NCBI RefSeq assembly: GCF_005518135.1
Contig: NZ_SULI01000005.1
Span: forward strand, 62,001 to 126,000
Source: Shimia litoralis
GTDB taxonomy: Bacteria; Pseudomonadota; Alphaproteobacteria; Rhodobacterales; Rhodobacteraceae
Direction: 5' to 3'
DNA: 64,000 nucleotides
Below are positions 8,751-17,949 of the stretch, in pieces. Both the position numbers and the translations under genes were made by a program. Each line of letters starts with the position of its first letter. Within the stretch, counting starts at the first letter, position 1. Under the pieces are notes generated by a model. The model was not told the DNA's origin and did not search any database. It saw only the letters and a list, made by a program, of their open reading frames with translations.

Positions 8751-8752
8751 TT

Positions 8753-9096
8753 TACCACATCAAGTATTTGTTCTTATGCGTATAAATGTCCAATTTGGAC
8801 CGCAGTGAAAAATCGCGTGGTCCGCAGCTCCAACCGAACACCGAAATAACTTGAATTGTTTCGACTGCCATCGCGCGGCGTTCAGCGCCTTTGGTGTAAA
8901 TAGCAGACGTGCTGGGTTGGGTGTGCGATAGCACCGACATGATTTGATGTTCGCGGCAGCCTTCTTCTGTCAGAAGTTCGGCCAATGCTTTGCGAACGCC
9001 ATGTTTTGATCTGCCCACAAAGCCAGCCTCATCGCATCTTTTGTGCAGCCAGTTCCGATAGCTGTCCGCATTTTTGAAGGATTGTGAGCGGCCCCA
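8753..9096 (-). pseudogene. C-terminal remnant of a second tyrosine integrase
   Basis: About 114 codons encoding only the end of a phage-type integrase. There is a core-like helix with NADSYRNWLHKRC, the HGVRK box with its catalytic Arg, a late conserved His in VLSHTQ, and the Tyr nucleophile in SAIYTKGAERR. Everything upstream is replaced by the decayed transposase that begins at about 9100. The stop codon lies two bases beyond the tRNA-Thr CCA. It differs from the intact integrase at 7302-8531, so it is the trace of an earlier insertion into the same tRNA gene rather than a duplicate. Confidence 0.75.
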
Positions 9097-9099
9097 TTT

Positions 9100-9960
9100 G
9101 AGTGGTTCAGTTTGAATGTAGGGCGTGATTGACCTTTGATCCATCGGTACGAAGGCTTCGGGGGCTTTGGGCGATAGCCCAGAGCACTGCGAGGGCGTTT
9201 GCTGTTGTAGTGGTTCTTCCATTTTTCGATGTTGAGTCGGGAGACCCAGAGCGAGTGGAAGATTTCGCTGTTCAGCAAGTCGTCGCCCAATCTCCCGTCG
9301 AAGCTTTCACAGTGCCCGTTCATCCAAGGTGATCCAGACTCTACGTAAGCCGTCTTGGTTCTCAAGGCTTTGATCCATTCACTTAAGGATTCCGCAACAA
9401 ATTCGGGACCATTGTCTGGTCGAATACTTGCAGGTGCACCGCGAACGATAACAGGTGGGGCGAGTGTCGACGACCTCAGTCGAGTTCAGTTTTTGCTTTA
9501 CCCAGATAGCCAGACATTCCCCACTGTGTTCATCCAAGATGGTGAGCGTGCGAATGGCTCTGCCATCGTCTGTCCTGTGATGTACGAAATCGTGCGGCCA
9601 GACGCGGTTGTGATATTCAGGGCGCAGCCGGACGCATGATCCGTCGTTCAGCCAGAGCCGCCGTTTCTTCGGTTGTTTCACTGGTGCTTTAAGCCCATCA
9701 CATCGCCACAGACGTTCGACACGAATGTCATTCACCCGCTGCCCGGCAGGCGCATGCGCAGCATGCTTCCGAGAAGGGCCCCGCCTGTGTCTCTCAGCAA
9801 GGCAGCAACCCGACGGTAGCCGTATCGACCTTACTGGCGTGTCAACTCAATCATGGCCGCGACTAAGGTTCTTCCTCAGCAGGTCTCGTCGGCAATCGAC
9901 GTTGTGCGGGTCTCTGCTGGCCCAGAACGCGACAAACACGATGCTCAGGAACCTTGAACG
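9100..9960 (-). mobile_element. decayed IS3-family transposase (orfB-like remnant)
   Basis: Fragments in successive frames together spell an IS3-family DDE transposase: CRVLGQQRPAQRRLP (about 9880-9950), GRYGYRRVAALLRDTG (about 9790-9840), VERLWRCDGLK with RLWLNDGSC and WPHDFV (9500-9730), DNGPEF (about 9395-9420), GSPWMNGHCESF (about 9300-9330) and ALGYRPKPP (about 9180). At least three frameshifts or stops separate them, so it is not functional. Terminal inverted repeats were not found. It interrupts the integrase remnant at 8753-9096. Confidence 0.8.
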
Positions 9961-10242
9961 GACTGCGCACAAAGGCCAATTCAGGCAGGGCGACGCAAAG
10001 GGCTTAGAATCCGATCGGCACATTGTTGCGCAATCTCCTGTCGATCAACGGTAATAGGCTTGTTTAGTCACACTGAACATCTATGCGAGGCATACCTCGC
10101 CCCATCAAAACTTCAACAGGTTGTAACTTTACGATAATTTCACCTTGCTTGGGTCTCTTACTGGCTATTTGTGTCCTCCGCTTTCCCACCTGTAAGCGCA
10201 AACCTCTTCTTTGGGGGGCTCAGGCCTAATTCCAATTTCGTA
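9961..10242. other. non-coding stretch right of the IS remnant
   Basis: About 280 bases with no credible gene. It probably holds the remaining IS end and the 3' flank of the dehydrogenase gene at 10243. No tRNA and no clear terminator were seen. Confidence 0.35.
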
Positions 10243-11205
10243 TTAGAGTTTGGCCGCTGTGGGCCCGTTGGGGATGACTTCATATCCCGGTTCTTCTGGT
10301 TCATCATCCTGCAATTCAGGCGGAAATCCCGGGGCGCGAATATCAAGCCCCGTCGCATCTTCCAAGCGTTTGATAATATTGGGAGAGAAACACCGTTCAC
10401 CGTATTTTGCGATCCCGTCATCAAAGATTTTGCACAGCATTGGCGAGATTTCCAGAGGCACATTGTTGCGCTCGGCCACCTCTTGAAACAAGCCAACGTC
10501 CTTTTTGACCAAGTCCATCGTAAAGGAAATATCGCGACTGCCATTCAGAATAACTTGGCTTTCGGTCTCGTGCACAAACGATGTGCCGGAAGACATTTTT
10601 AGGGCCTCATAGGTGGTGTTTAGGTCCATGCCTGCGGCCTTGGCTGTCACGAGCGCCTCACAGCAGGTGACAAGATTGGCCGTCGCCAGATAGTTGGTGA
10701 CGACTTTTAGAACTGAGGCACTGCCAAGTTCGCCGGTGTGCAGAATACGTCGCCCCATGGTTTTCAGAAGCGGGGCGATACGATCGAACGTAGCGCGATC
10801 GCAGCCAGCGAAAATTGAGATATTCCCGGTGGCTGCTCGGTGGCAACCGCCAGATACAGGGCAGTCCACGGCCGCCCCGCCTGCATCGATCACCTGTGCC
10901 CCCAGACGGCGCACCTCGGCTTCGTCGGTTGTGGACATTTCCATCCAGATTTTACCTGTTGTCACTTCGGGTAACATGTCTTGCATGACGGCATCGGACG
11001 CAGCGGGCGAGGGCAGGCAGGTAATCACCGCATCACATGTGCGCATAAGCTCGGCTGGGCTGCCCACTGTCTGCGCGCCTTGTGCCACAAATTCAGCCAC
11101 CAGATCAGGATTTAGATCAAGAACAGTCAGGTTAATGCCATTGCGCAATAGTGATCCCGAGAGTTTGCCTCCGACGTTCCCAAGACCAATAAATCCGACT
11201 TTCAT
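10243..11205 (-). CDS. NAD(P)-dependent beta-hydroxyacid dehydrogenase
   Basis: A 320-residue member of the 3-hydroxyisobutyrate/tartronate-semialdehyde dehydrogenase family, which oxidises beta-hydroxyacids or reduces the matching semialdehydes. The Rossmann motif GFIGLGNVGGKL is at residues 4-15. The substrate-binding signature DCPVSGG is near residue 115, and the catalytic Lys lies in the VVTNYL region (VLKVVTNYL). A C-terminal extension rich in Asp, Glu and Pro follows residue about 295. It is transcribed divergently from a LysR gene across 132 bases with a palindrome. The substrate cannot be fixed from sequence. Confidence 0.85.
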   Translation of the reverse strand: MKVGFIGLGNVGGKLSGSLLRNGINLTVLDLNPDLVAEFVAQGAQTVGSPAELMRTCDAVITCLPSPAASDAVMQDMLPEVTTGKIWMEMSTTDEAEVRRLGAQVIDAGGAAVDCPVSGGCHRAATGNISIFAGCDRATFDRIAPLLKTMGRRILHTGELGSASVLKVVTNYLATANLVTCCEALVTAKAAGMDLNTTYEALKMSSGTSFVHETESQVILNGSRDISFTMDLVKKDVGLFQEVAERNNVPLEISPMLCKIFDDGIAKYGERCFSPNIIKRLEDATGLDIRAPGFPPELQDDEPEEPGYEVIPNGPTAAKL

Positions 11206-11293
11206 ATGCTGTTCCTTTTGTTCGGGGTCATGCAGTCAGGCCAATTGGGTCTGAGCGCAGTTTGAGTAAAGGCGTTCGACAAAGCTTAGTAAA

Positions 11294-11309
11294 ATGAATA
11301 ATAATTCAT
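11294..11309. promoter_or_regulatory. candidate LysR operator palindrome
   Basis: A perfect inverted repeat, ATGAAT-AATA-ATTCAT, lies in the divergent intergenic region, 29 bases before the LysR start and about 90 bases from the dehydrogenase start. It fits the T-N11-A style of LysR sites. Binding by the adjacent regulator is inferred. Confidence 0.5.
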
Positions 11310-11337
11310 AAAATGGGTAATAATTTTTGGTGATAGA

Positions 11338-12216
11338 ATGGCAAAACTGCCCAATCTGGTCTGGTTACGCTCGTTCGAGGCAGCAGCACGGCACATGAGT
11401 TTTACAGCGGCTGCGGCTGAACTGGGGGTCACCCAAACAGCGCTCAGCCTGCACGTGCGCTCGCTCGAAGCGGCCTTGGGCTGCAAATTGTTTACCCGCG
11501 CAGCACGTCATCTGACGTTGACAGATCTTGGTCAGGCCTATGCGTTTTCAGTGCGTCGTGCGCTCGGGGATATTGGGTTGTCCACCGCAAGCCTGTTTGG
11601 TCCTTCAAGTGCTCAAGTTCTGACCGTGCGCGTGCCAATCTCTACTGCGGCATTATGGCTGGCGCATCGCTTACCCAAATTCACTGCGGCGCATCCGGAC
11701 ATTTCCCTCAAGCTTGTGTCAAATATATGGGCGAGTTCTGCGGATCAGGACGACGTCGATGTGGATGTTCGATTGGGACATGGGGAATGGGCGCAACTGG
11801 CCAGCCGGAAAATTTCCCAAGAACGCGTTGTGCCGATTGCATCGTCGTCTGCGGCGTCCCGGAATTTGCCTGTGACAGAGTGGGCGCATGGGCCCGTTGT
11901 ACAGATTTTGGGGTACCAAGATCTTTGGCACCAGTACCTGAATTCGCACGATACGGCCGCCAACAATACGCCTCCGTACACCGTGGATACGACAATCGCG
12001 GCAATTGATATCGTCGCTGCAGGAGGAGGGTGTGCCATGATCTTGGAGCGCTTTGCCCATACTGCTATTCAGACGGGCAAACCCATTTCCATTTTGGGGG
12101 CGCCAATGGCCATCAACCAAAGCCATTATCTGGTGGGGCGCGAAACCTCGGGTATGAACGACACCGCGCGCCAGTTGTTTGAAGCATGGTTAGAGGCCGA
12201 GTTTCGCGCCGACTAG
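11338..12216 (+). CDS. LysR-family transcriptional regulator (GcvA-like)
   Basis: A 292-residue LTTR. The winged HTH occupies residues 4-65 (LRSFEAAARHMSFTAAAAELGVTQTALSLHVRSLE is the typical pattern), followed by a linker helix and a two-lobe effector domain (residues 90-285). The overall pattern is closest to the GcvA group. It is divergent to the beta-hydroxyacid dehydrogenase, the usual LTTR-target arrangement, so it probably senses a substrate of that enzyme. A short hairpin (AGACGC/GCGTCT, 12215-12236) lies just after the stop, between this gene and ackA. Confidence 0.88.
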   Translation: MAKLPNLVWLRSFEAAARHMSFTAAAAELGVTQTALSLHVRSLEAALGCKLFTRAARHLTLTDLGQAYAFSVRRALGDIGLSTASLFGPSSAQVLTVRVPISTAALWLAHRLPKFTAAHPDISLKLVSNIWASSADQDDVDVDVRLGHGEWAQLASRKISQERVVPIASSSAASRNLPVTEWAHGPVVQILGYQDLWHQYLNSHDTAANNTPPYTVDTTIAAIDIVAAGGGCAMILERFAHTAIQTGKPISILGAPMAINQSHYLVGRETSGMNDTARQLFEAWLEAEFRAD

Positions 12217-12280
12217 ACGCAGGGCGACCCGCGTCTTAGGTGCATATGCGATATCTCGAGTGAGGCAGAAAATGCACTGT

Positions 12281-13447
12281 CTAGGGGTGCGTGCACACCA
12301 AGGTCCTCGTGTCGTTGGCGATCACCAGTTCCTCGTTTGTCGGGATAACCAAGGCTTTGACCGCACTGGTATTAGTTGAGATAACTGTTTGATTTTCTGC
12401 GTTGGCATCACTGTCACAATGCACGCCAAGCCACTGTGATCCTGCAATAATATCCGATCTTATGCGCGCTGCATTTTCTCCCATGCCGCCGGTGAAGACA
12501 ATGGCATCGACCCCTTGCAGGGCCGCAGCCATCCGCCCGATTTGGGCGCAAGCACGATATACAAAAAGCGCGATGGCCTCTTTGGCCTCGATCCGGTCGC
12601 TGGCCAGCAAATCGCGCATATCATCGCTTTGACCAGACACGCCCAACAAGCCGGATTTGGTCGATAGCAATGTCTCGACCTCGGCCGCGCTCATGCCTTT
12701 TTCACGGATCAGATGAAAGATGACGCCGGGGTCAATTTCACCACATCGTTTGCCCATCATCAAACCATCAAGGGCGGTAAATCCCATGCTTGTGGCGATG
12801 CTTTTGCGGTTCTGCATAGCACAGACACTCGCCCCATGTCCCAGATGCAAAACAATCACGCGGCCCTCGGCTGCGTCGCCAAGGACATCCGGAAGCTGGC
12901 TGGCGATATAGGCATAGCTCAGACCGTGGAACCCGTATCTGAGAACGCCCTCTTGGGTCAGTGCGCGTGGAATGGCAAAACTTTGGGCGACGGTGGGTTG
13001 GGTGCGATGGAATGCCGTATCAAAACAGGCGATCTGGGGGATATCAGGCCAGATGTCCTCCAGGGCACGCACGCCAGCCAAATTATGAGGCTGATGTCCC
13101 GGAGCAAGCGGCGACAGCGCGTCGAGCCGCTGCATGTGTTCGGGCGTCAAGCGCAGGCTGTCTGAATACTCGGGGCCACCATGGACCACGCGGTGACCAC
13201 CTGCCACAATTTCCACATCCGCAAATCGTGTCTGGAGCTGGGCTGCCAACCATTCCAGCACCTCTGCATGCGTGGCGTCTGGGGCCATTGGCAAGGTTTC
13301 GCTGCGGTTTTCGCTATGATGCTCGGGCCCCAAACCAATACGATCAATAAGACCCTTTGCAAGACAGTCCCCAGAAGGGCGCGCCTCGTAGATCGCGTAT
13401 TTTATGGATGAACTACCGGCATTTATGACAAGAACTGCGGCGGTCAT
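12281..13447 (-). CDS. ackA: acetate kinase
   Basis: A 388-residue ASKHA-fold kinase that interconverts acetyl phosphate + ADP and acetate + ATP in the cytosol. Signatures are the N-terminal VINAGSSSIKYA, HRVVHGG near residue 83, the phosphate-binding LHLGHGASVCA near 200 and FTGGMGENAARIR near 315. The length is normal. Its start overlaps the stop of the upstream pta gene (13444-13447), giving a coupled pta-ackA unit for acetyl-CoA/acetate overflow or for catabolism of acetyl phosphate. Confidence 0.95.
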   Translation of the reverse strand: MTAAVLVINAGSSSIKYAIYEARPSGDCLAKGLIDRIGLGPEHHSENRSETLPMAPDATHAEVLEWLAAQLQTRFADVEIVAGGHRVVHGGPEYSDSLRLTPEHMQRLDALSPLAPGHQPHNLAGVRALEDIWPDIPQIACFDTAFHRTQPTVAQSFAIPRALTQEGVLRYGFHGLSYAYIASQLPDVLGDAAEGRVIVLHLGHGASVCAMQNRKSIATSMGFTALDGLMMGKRCGEIDPGVIFHLIREKGMSAAEVETLLSTKSGLLGVSGQSDDMRDLLASDRIEAKEAIALFVYRACAQIGRMAAALQGVDAIVFTGGMGENAARIRSDIIAGSQWLGVHCDSDANAENQTVISTNTSAVKALVIPTNEELVIANDTRTLVCTHP

Positions 13448-14406
13448 AGGACACCTTTTTGTACGCGATGATGTACCAAAAGCTGCGCCAACGCCGCCGA
13501 TATGACCCGCGAGAGCACGCCATCAGCGCGACTTGTTAACATCACTGGCACCCGCGCGCCCAGAACCACGCCTGCGCATTCTGCCCCTGCAAGATAGATC
13601 AATTGTTTGGCAATCATGTTGCCTGCTTCCAAATCTGGGGCGATCAAGATGTCCGGATCACCAGCCACCTCTGATATGATGCCCTTGGCTTCGGCGGCGT
13701 CTTTTGAGACGGCATTGTCAAATGCCAAGGGACCATCCAGAAGACCGCCAGTGATTTGTCCCCGATCCGCCATCTTGCACAGGGCACCGGCTTCGACGGT
13801 TGACGGGATTTTTGGGTAAATCGTTTCGAGAGCGGACAAAATGGCGACTTTGGGTGTGTCGACGCCAAGGGCATGACCCAACTCGATGGCATTCTGGATG
13901 ATGTCGGCTTTGGTCATCAGGTCGGGGAAAATGTTGATGGCCGCATCCGAAATCAGCAATGGTTTGGAATACCGTGGCACATCGAGCACGAAAACATGGC
14001 TCATACGGCGCTCTGTCCGCAATCCACGCTCTTTGTGCACGACTTCGCTCATCACCTCATCGGTATGCAGGGCGCCTTTCATGAGGGCTTGAACCTTGCC
14101 CTCGCGGACCAATGCGACCGCTTTTTCAGCTGACGCATGGCTGTGTTCTGTCGGGACAATCTCGATCCCAGATAGGTCCAATCCTGCCGCGATGGCCTCT
14201 TCTTGGATGCGGGCTTGAGGGCCAACAAGCACGGGGATGATCAGGCCTTCGTCACGTGCGGCCAGCGCCCCTTGAAGCGAGGCATCGTCACATGGATGCA
14301 CCACGGCCGTTTTAATCGGGTCCAAGGCGCGCGTCGCGGCAAGCATATCGTCAAAAGACTGGCGCGTGACTGCCTTTGAAGATGGAGAAACAATAGATTT
14401 GATCAA
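13444..14406 (-). CDS. pta: phosphate acetyltransferase, short PTA/PTB form
   Basis: A 320-residue phosphate acyltransferase of the compact type without the N-terminal DRTGG regulatory domains of enteric Pta. Visible elements are MKGALHTDEVM near residue 125, ISDAAINIFPD near 172 and the phosphate/CoA segment DILIAPDLEAGNMI near 245. It converts acetyl-CoA and phosphate to acetyl phosphate and is coupled to ackA. Phosphate butyryltransferase is a related alternative. In taurine and sulfoacetate degraders such a Pta follows sulfoacetaldehyde acetyltransferase (xsc), but no xsc gene is in this window. Confidence 0.9.
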   Translation of the reverse strand: MIKSIVSPSSKAVTRQSFDDMLAATRALDPIKTAVVHPCDDASLQGALAARDEGLIIPVLVGPQARIQEEAIAAGLDLSGIEIVPTEHSHASAEKAVALVREGKVQALMKGALHTDEVMSEVVHKERGLRTERRMSHVFVLDVPRYSKPLLISDAAINIFPDLMTKADIIQNAIELGHALGVDTPKVAILSALETIYPKIPSTVEAGALCKMADRGQITGGLLDGPLAFDNAVSKDAAEAKGIISEVAGDPDILIAPDLEAGNMIAKQLIYLAGAECAGVVLGARVPVMLTSRADGVLSRVISAALAQLLVHHRVQKGVL

Positions 14407-14605
14407 CGGTATATTCCTTGGTGGTCCGATCGGGCGTCTGACGTGTATGTAGACTGAATTCTACCAGATAAACATCACCTCGATATGACAGATACAGCAA
14501 ATTCGCCCATGTCGGATCGTGACCAAAGGTCAATCGGGTGCAATCCATTGCTTGCGGTACGGGGCTGGTTCAATGCAAGCTGTGACGGAGACAACAGGCA
14601 AGTCC

Positions 14606-15628
14606 ATGACATCCTCAGAAGATCAACCGCGCCCCAAACATTTGGAACCGTCGCAAATCTCGGCCATCGCAGAGGCCCATTTTGGCCAACGGGTGATCAA
14701 GATCACGGCCCCGGGTGGGCGCAATCGTGATTCTGTGCGGGTGCATTTCCAAGATCGGACGGTCATTGCCTCGTACCGGCACCGCGACACGCGTCGGAAC
14801 AGAGAAGTCGCGGTCTTTCAGGCTTTGAATACCTTGAATGCGCCGGTGCCACAGTTTCTGGGTCAGCATGACGGCGTGCTTTTCCAGTCAGACGCGGGGG
14901 CAGGGCGCCTGAGTTCTGAAATGTCGCGACAGGACGCTGCTGGCCAACGCCGGTTGGCGCGCGCCGCATTTGACAGCCTTTGGCAGATCAAACAGGCGGC
15001 ACGGCAGACAGGGTTGGTGCAAGACATGCCAAGTGTGGCAAGCACGGCCAAATGGGCCGCGCGGTTTGGTACTGGCCCGCGTGCATTGTCGATCACGTTG
15101 GATATGACGCCGCCCTTGGTGGACTGGGCTAAATTGTCAAAGGCCGCGTCATCCGTGCCACGTCATTTTGTAAAGTGGGATTCCCGCTCTGGAAATGCCG
15201 CCGTCCAAGCGGATGGCAGCGTGATCTGGTTTGATTGGGAACATGCCGGACGTCGACATGGCGTCGAAGATTTCGCCTTTTTGATCGGGGATGAATTTTG
15301 GCCTTTGGATGCCGTCACGAGCCTTGAGGTCTTTGCAGAGTCCTGTCCAGGAGATGCGGCGGCTTTGGTGCCCTATTTGCGGCGGTTTTCAACGCTACAG
15401 ATCGTAGAGCGGTTGCGCCTGATCAAAGCAGAAGTCGATCGACGTGGCTGGACCGAGTATGCGCGCGCGCAACGCTATGACCGGATGGGGGGCACCCCAC
15501 AGCAGGTGGTGAGGTTGGCCGAACATGGGCAACAGCTGTCTGAATTGGACGAGATGCTGCACCCGTTAGGTGACTGGTTTTCGATGGTCGCAGCAAAAAT
15601 GACGTCTGCTGCGACCAAGGCGGATTAA
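14606..15628 (+). CDS. APH/choline-kinase-fold phosphotransferase-like protein
   Basis: A 340-residue protein with an aminoglycoside-phosphotransferase-like C-lobe. The catalytic-loop equivalent is KWDSRSGN (in place of HGDxxxxN) and the metal-binding DFG equivalent is WFDWEHAG, followed by EDFAFLIGDEFW. The N-lobe is recognisable near residues 30-80. The catalytic loop starts with Lys-Trp-Asp instead of His-Gly-Asp but keeps the Asp and Asn, so it may be active. The ATG at 14606 was chosen; an in-frame ATG at 14519 would add 29 residues. It converges on tupA with overlapping stop codons. The substrate is unknown. Confidence 0.65.
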   Translation: MTSSEDQPRPKHLEPSQISAIAEAHFGQRVIKITAPGGRNRDSVRVHFQDRTVIASYRHRDTRRNREVAVFQALNTLNAPVPQFLGQHDGVLFQSDAGAGRLSSEMSRQDAAGQRRLARAAFDSLWQIKQAARQTGLVQDMPSVASTAKWAARFGTGPRALSITLDMTPPLVDWAKLSKAASSVPRHFVKWDSRSGNAAVQADGSVIWFDWEHAGRRHGVEDFAFLIGDEFWPLDAVTSLEVFAESCPGDAAALVPYLRRFSTLQIVERLRLIKAEVDRRGWTEYARAQRYDRMGGTPQQVVRLAEHGQQLSELDEMLHPLGDWFSMVAAKMTSAATKAD

Positions 15629-16431
15629 GGCGCGTTATAGATAAACAACTGTTCGCCATTCAGCCGATATTCATTGATCAAACTTTTGGCACGCGCGCTA
15701 AGCAACCACGTCTCAAGCTTGGCTGTCAGATCGGATTTTACATGCGGGTGTGTGGCCGGATTGACCGGAATATAGGCGTATTGATTAAACAAAACCGGAT
15801 CGCCTGCGAACAACAGCACCAGATCACCCTTGTTGCCAAACTTGAGCCAGCTCGCGCGGTCGCTCATAATATAGGCATTCATGGCGCTGGCTGTATTGAG
15901 CGATGCGCCCATCCCTGCGCCTGCCGCCTGATACCATGTGGTCGCAAAATCGTCCGGGATCAGACCTGCACCGAACCAAAGGGACAATTCCTTTTTGTGG
16001 GTGCCGCTGTCATCGCCGCGGCTCACAAAGGGGGCGCGTGTTGATTGGATCGACGCCAAAGCCTCGGCTGCGCTCTGGGTTTGGGCAATATGTGCAGGAT
16101 CATCCGCAGGGCCAATCAGCACAAAATCGTTATACATGAATGGGGTACGATGCGTTCCGTATCCTTCAGATACAAATTTTTCTTCGGCAGATTTGGCATG
16201 TACCAATATGGCGTCTACATCTCCGGCGCGGCCCAACCGCAGGGCTTGGCCCGTGCCAACCACGACCAGATGCACATCCAAGTCAAGATCGGCCTTGATT
16301 TCGGGAAGCAACACATCGGCCAAGCCGGAATTATGAAACGACGTGGTGACAGCCATCTTGATGTCGTCGGCCAGCGTAGCGCTTGCAACACATAGGGACA
16401 GTGCAGAGGCAAGCAATAGACGTGGGATCAT
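15625..16431 (-). CDS. tupA: tungstate ABC transporter, substrate-binding protein
   Basis: A 268-residue periplasmic protein with a signal peptide (residues 1-21, ending SATLADD). It resembles the PBP-like TupA/WtpA group: TTSFHNSGLADVLLPEI, then VVVGTGQALRLGRAGDVDAILVHAK, then FVSRGDDSGTHKKEL, a strong family signature. It binds tungstate, less likely molybdate or vanadate. It is the last gene of the tupB-tupC-tupA unit, and its ATG overlaps the tupC stop by 4 bases. No tungsten enzyme is encoded in the window. Confidence 0.88.
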   Translation of the reverse strand: MIPRLLLASALSLCVASATLADDIKMAVTTSFHNSGLADVLLPEIKADLDLDVHLVVVGTGQALRLGRAGDVDAILVHAKSAEEKFVSEGYGTHRTPFMYNDFVLIGPADDPAHIAQTQSAAEALASIQSTRAPFVSRGDDSGTHKKELSLWFGAGLIPDDFATTWYQAAGAGMGASLNTASAMNAYIMSDRASWLKFGNKGDLVLLFAGDPVLFNQYAYIPVNPATHPHVKSDLTAKLETWLLSARAKSLINEYRLNGEQLFIYNAP

Positions 16432-17147
16432 TCGAGAATATCTCCTCTCAAAAAGGCCTGAGCCTCGGGGGTTTGGGGGGCTTTGAAAAATGCTTCGGCG
16501 GTGCTGTGTTCGTGCACGTTACCGCGATAGATAAACAGGACATCATCGGCCAGCCGCTTGGCTTGGCCCATGTCGTGCGTGGCCATCACCATGCGGGTGT
16601 TCGCAGTCCGGGCGGACTTGAGAATGCCTTCAATTTCGCGCGTGGCGCTGCCGTCCAGACTTGCACATGGTTCGTCTAGAAACAAAATATCAGGATTGCG
16701 GATCAAGGCTCGTGCAAGGGCCATTTTTTGCCGCTCACCGCCTGACAGGGTGCGAGCAGGCCGTGCGGCGTGGTCGGCCAACCCTACGCGGTCTGCCCAG
16801 TCCAATGCTTGGGCATGCGCGTCTTTGCGAGAGACCCCGTGCACCAGCAAGGGATAGGCGATACAATCCACCACACTGCGGCGCATCAAAATAGGGGTCT
16901 GAAATACGAATCCCTGCCTGTTTTGGGCATCCTTCATCGGCACATTCCAGTCCACACGCCCTTTGGCGGCCCGATCAAGACCATGCATCAGCCGTAGCAG
17001 GGTGGATTTGCCAGCCCCGTTGGGACCGATGACAACGGTAGTCCCAATAGGCCCAATTTCCAGATCAACCGGGCCCACAAGGGTGACGCCAGATTTGCGC
17101 ACAGTGGCCTCTGAAAGCGTCAATGGGAACAAAGCGGTCTCTACCAT
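16428..17147 (-). CDS. tupC: tungstate ABC transporter, ATP-binding protein
   Basis: A 239-residue ABC ATPase with Walker A GPNGAGKST near residue 38, the signature LSGGERQK near 138 and Walker B ILFLDEPCASLD near 158, followed by the switch His (MATHD). It energises tungstate import with TupB. It overlaps tupB by 7 bases and tupA by 4, so the three are translationally coupled. Confidence 0.88.
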   Translation of the reverse strand: MVETALFPLTLSEATVRKSGVTLVGPVDLEIGPIGTTVVIGPNGAGKSTLLRLMHGLDRAAKGRVDWNVPMKDAQNRQGFVFQTPILMRRSVVDCIAYPLLVHGVSRKDAHAQALDWADRVGLADHAARPARTLSGGERQKMALARALIRNPDILFLDEPCASLDGSATREIEGILKSARTANTRMVMATHDMGQAKRLADDVLFIYRGNVHEHSTAEAFFKAPQTPEAQAFLRGDILE

Positions 17148-17845
17148 CGTCCGCTCCTTTCAGTTTGCGACAGGCTGTGCACGGTTGCGTTGATCAGGAT
17201 GGCCAAGGCGATCAATACAAACCCCAGAGCCAGCGCGAGAGAGAAATTTCCTTTGGATGTTTCAAGCGCAATCGCTGTGGTCAGAACACGCGTCACATGG
17301 TCGATATTGCCGCCAACAATCAAAATAGCGCCAACTTCGCCAATGGCGCGACCAAAGCCTGCCAAAGACGCGGTCAATAGCGCGCGTCGCCCATCCCAAA
17401 GCAAGGTGCAGATGCGTTGCCGGTGGGATGTGGATACGGAAATGAGCAGATCATGATATTCGGCCCAAAGCTCGCGAATGGCTTGGTGTGCGATGGACGC
17501 GATCAGTGGTGTGATGATGATGGTCTGGGCAATCACCATGGCGCTGGGGGTGAACAAGAGGTTCAGAACCCCAAGCGGACCAGAGCGCGACAGGAACAGA
17601 TAGACAATGAGCCCAACAACCACCGGCGGCAGACCCATCAGGGCATTCATCAAGGCGATGACAAACCGACGAAACCGAAAGCGATTTACGGCCAGCCAAG
17701 CCCCCAACGGCAACCCGATGACCGAGGACACGACCACAGCACCCACGGTCACTTGAAGCGAACGCAGCACGATCTCTATGAGATCAGGGTCAAAAGTGAT
17801 GATCAGCCAGCCAGCAGATATCAGGCCTTGGAGAATGTCATTCAT
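17141..17845 (-). CDS. tupB: tungstate ABC transporter, permease
   Basis: A 234-residue inner-membrane permease with about five hydrophobic helices. The cytoplasmic coupling (EAA-like) loop is at GRAIGEVGAILIVGGN, which in TupB/CysT-like permeases contacts the ATPase. It is the first gene of the tup unit. The ~100 bases upstream of it and downstream of the flavin reductase presumably hold the promoter, but no clear molybdate/tungstate operator was recognised. Confidence 0.87.
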   Translation of the reverse strand: MNDILQGLISAGWLIITFDPDLIEIVLRSLQVTVGAVVVSSVIGLPLGAWLAVNRFRFRRFVIALMNALMGLPPVVVGLIVYLFLSRSGPLGVLNLLFTPSAMVIAQTIIITPLIASIAHQAIRELWAEYHDLLISVSTSHRQRICTLLWDGRRALLTASLAGFGRAIGEVGAILIVGGNIDHVTRVLTTAIALETSKGNFSLALALGFVLIALAILINATVHSLSQTERSGRW

Positions 17846-17949
17846 TGCGGGGTCTCAAACGTCGAAGAGTTGCCGAACCCTATGACGTGGCCATCACGTG
17901 CGCCTGTCCGCATTGCGGCAATTGAGATGTCATTTCCGCACTTTGGCGA

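Noticed and set aside
8690-8752. A complete tRNA gene at the element boundary
   Set aside because: Only the 3' half from the anticodon loop onward can be folded; there is no D-arm or matching 5' acceptor strand.
9725-10054. 109-codon open frame on the plus strand
   Set aside because: It lies antisense to the decayed IS3 transposase and has no recognisable content.
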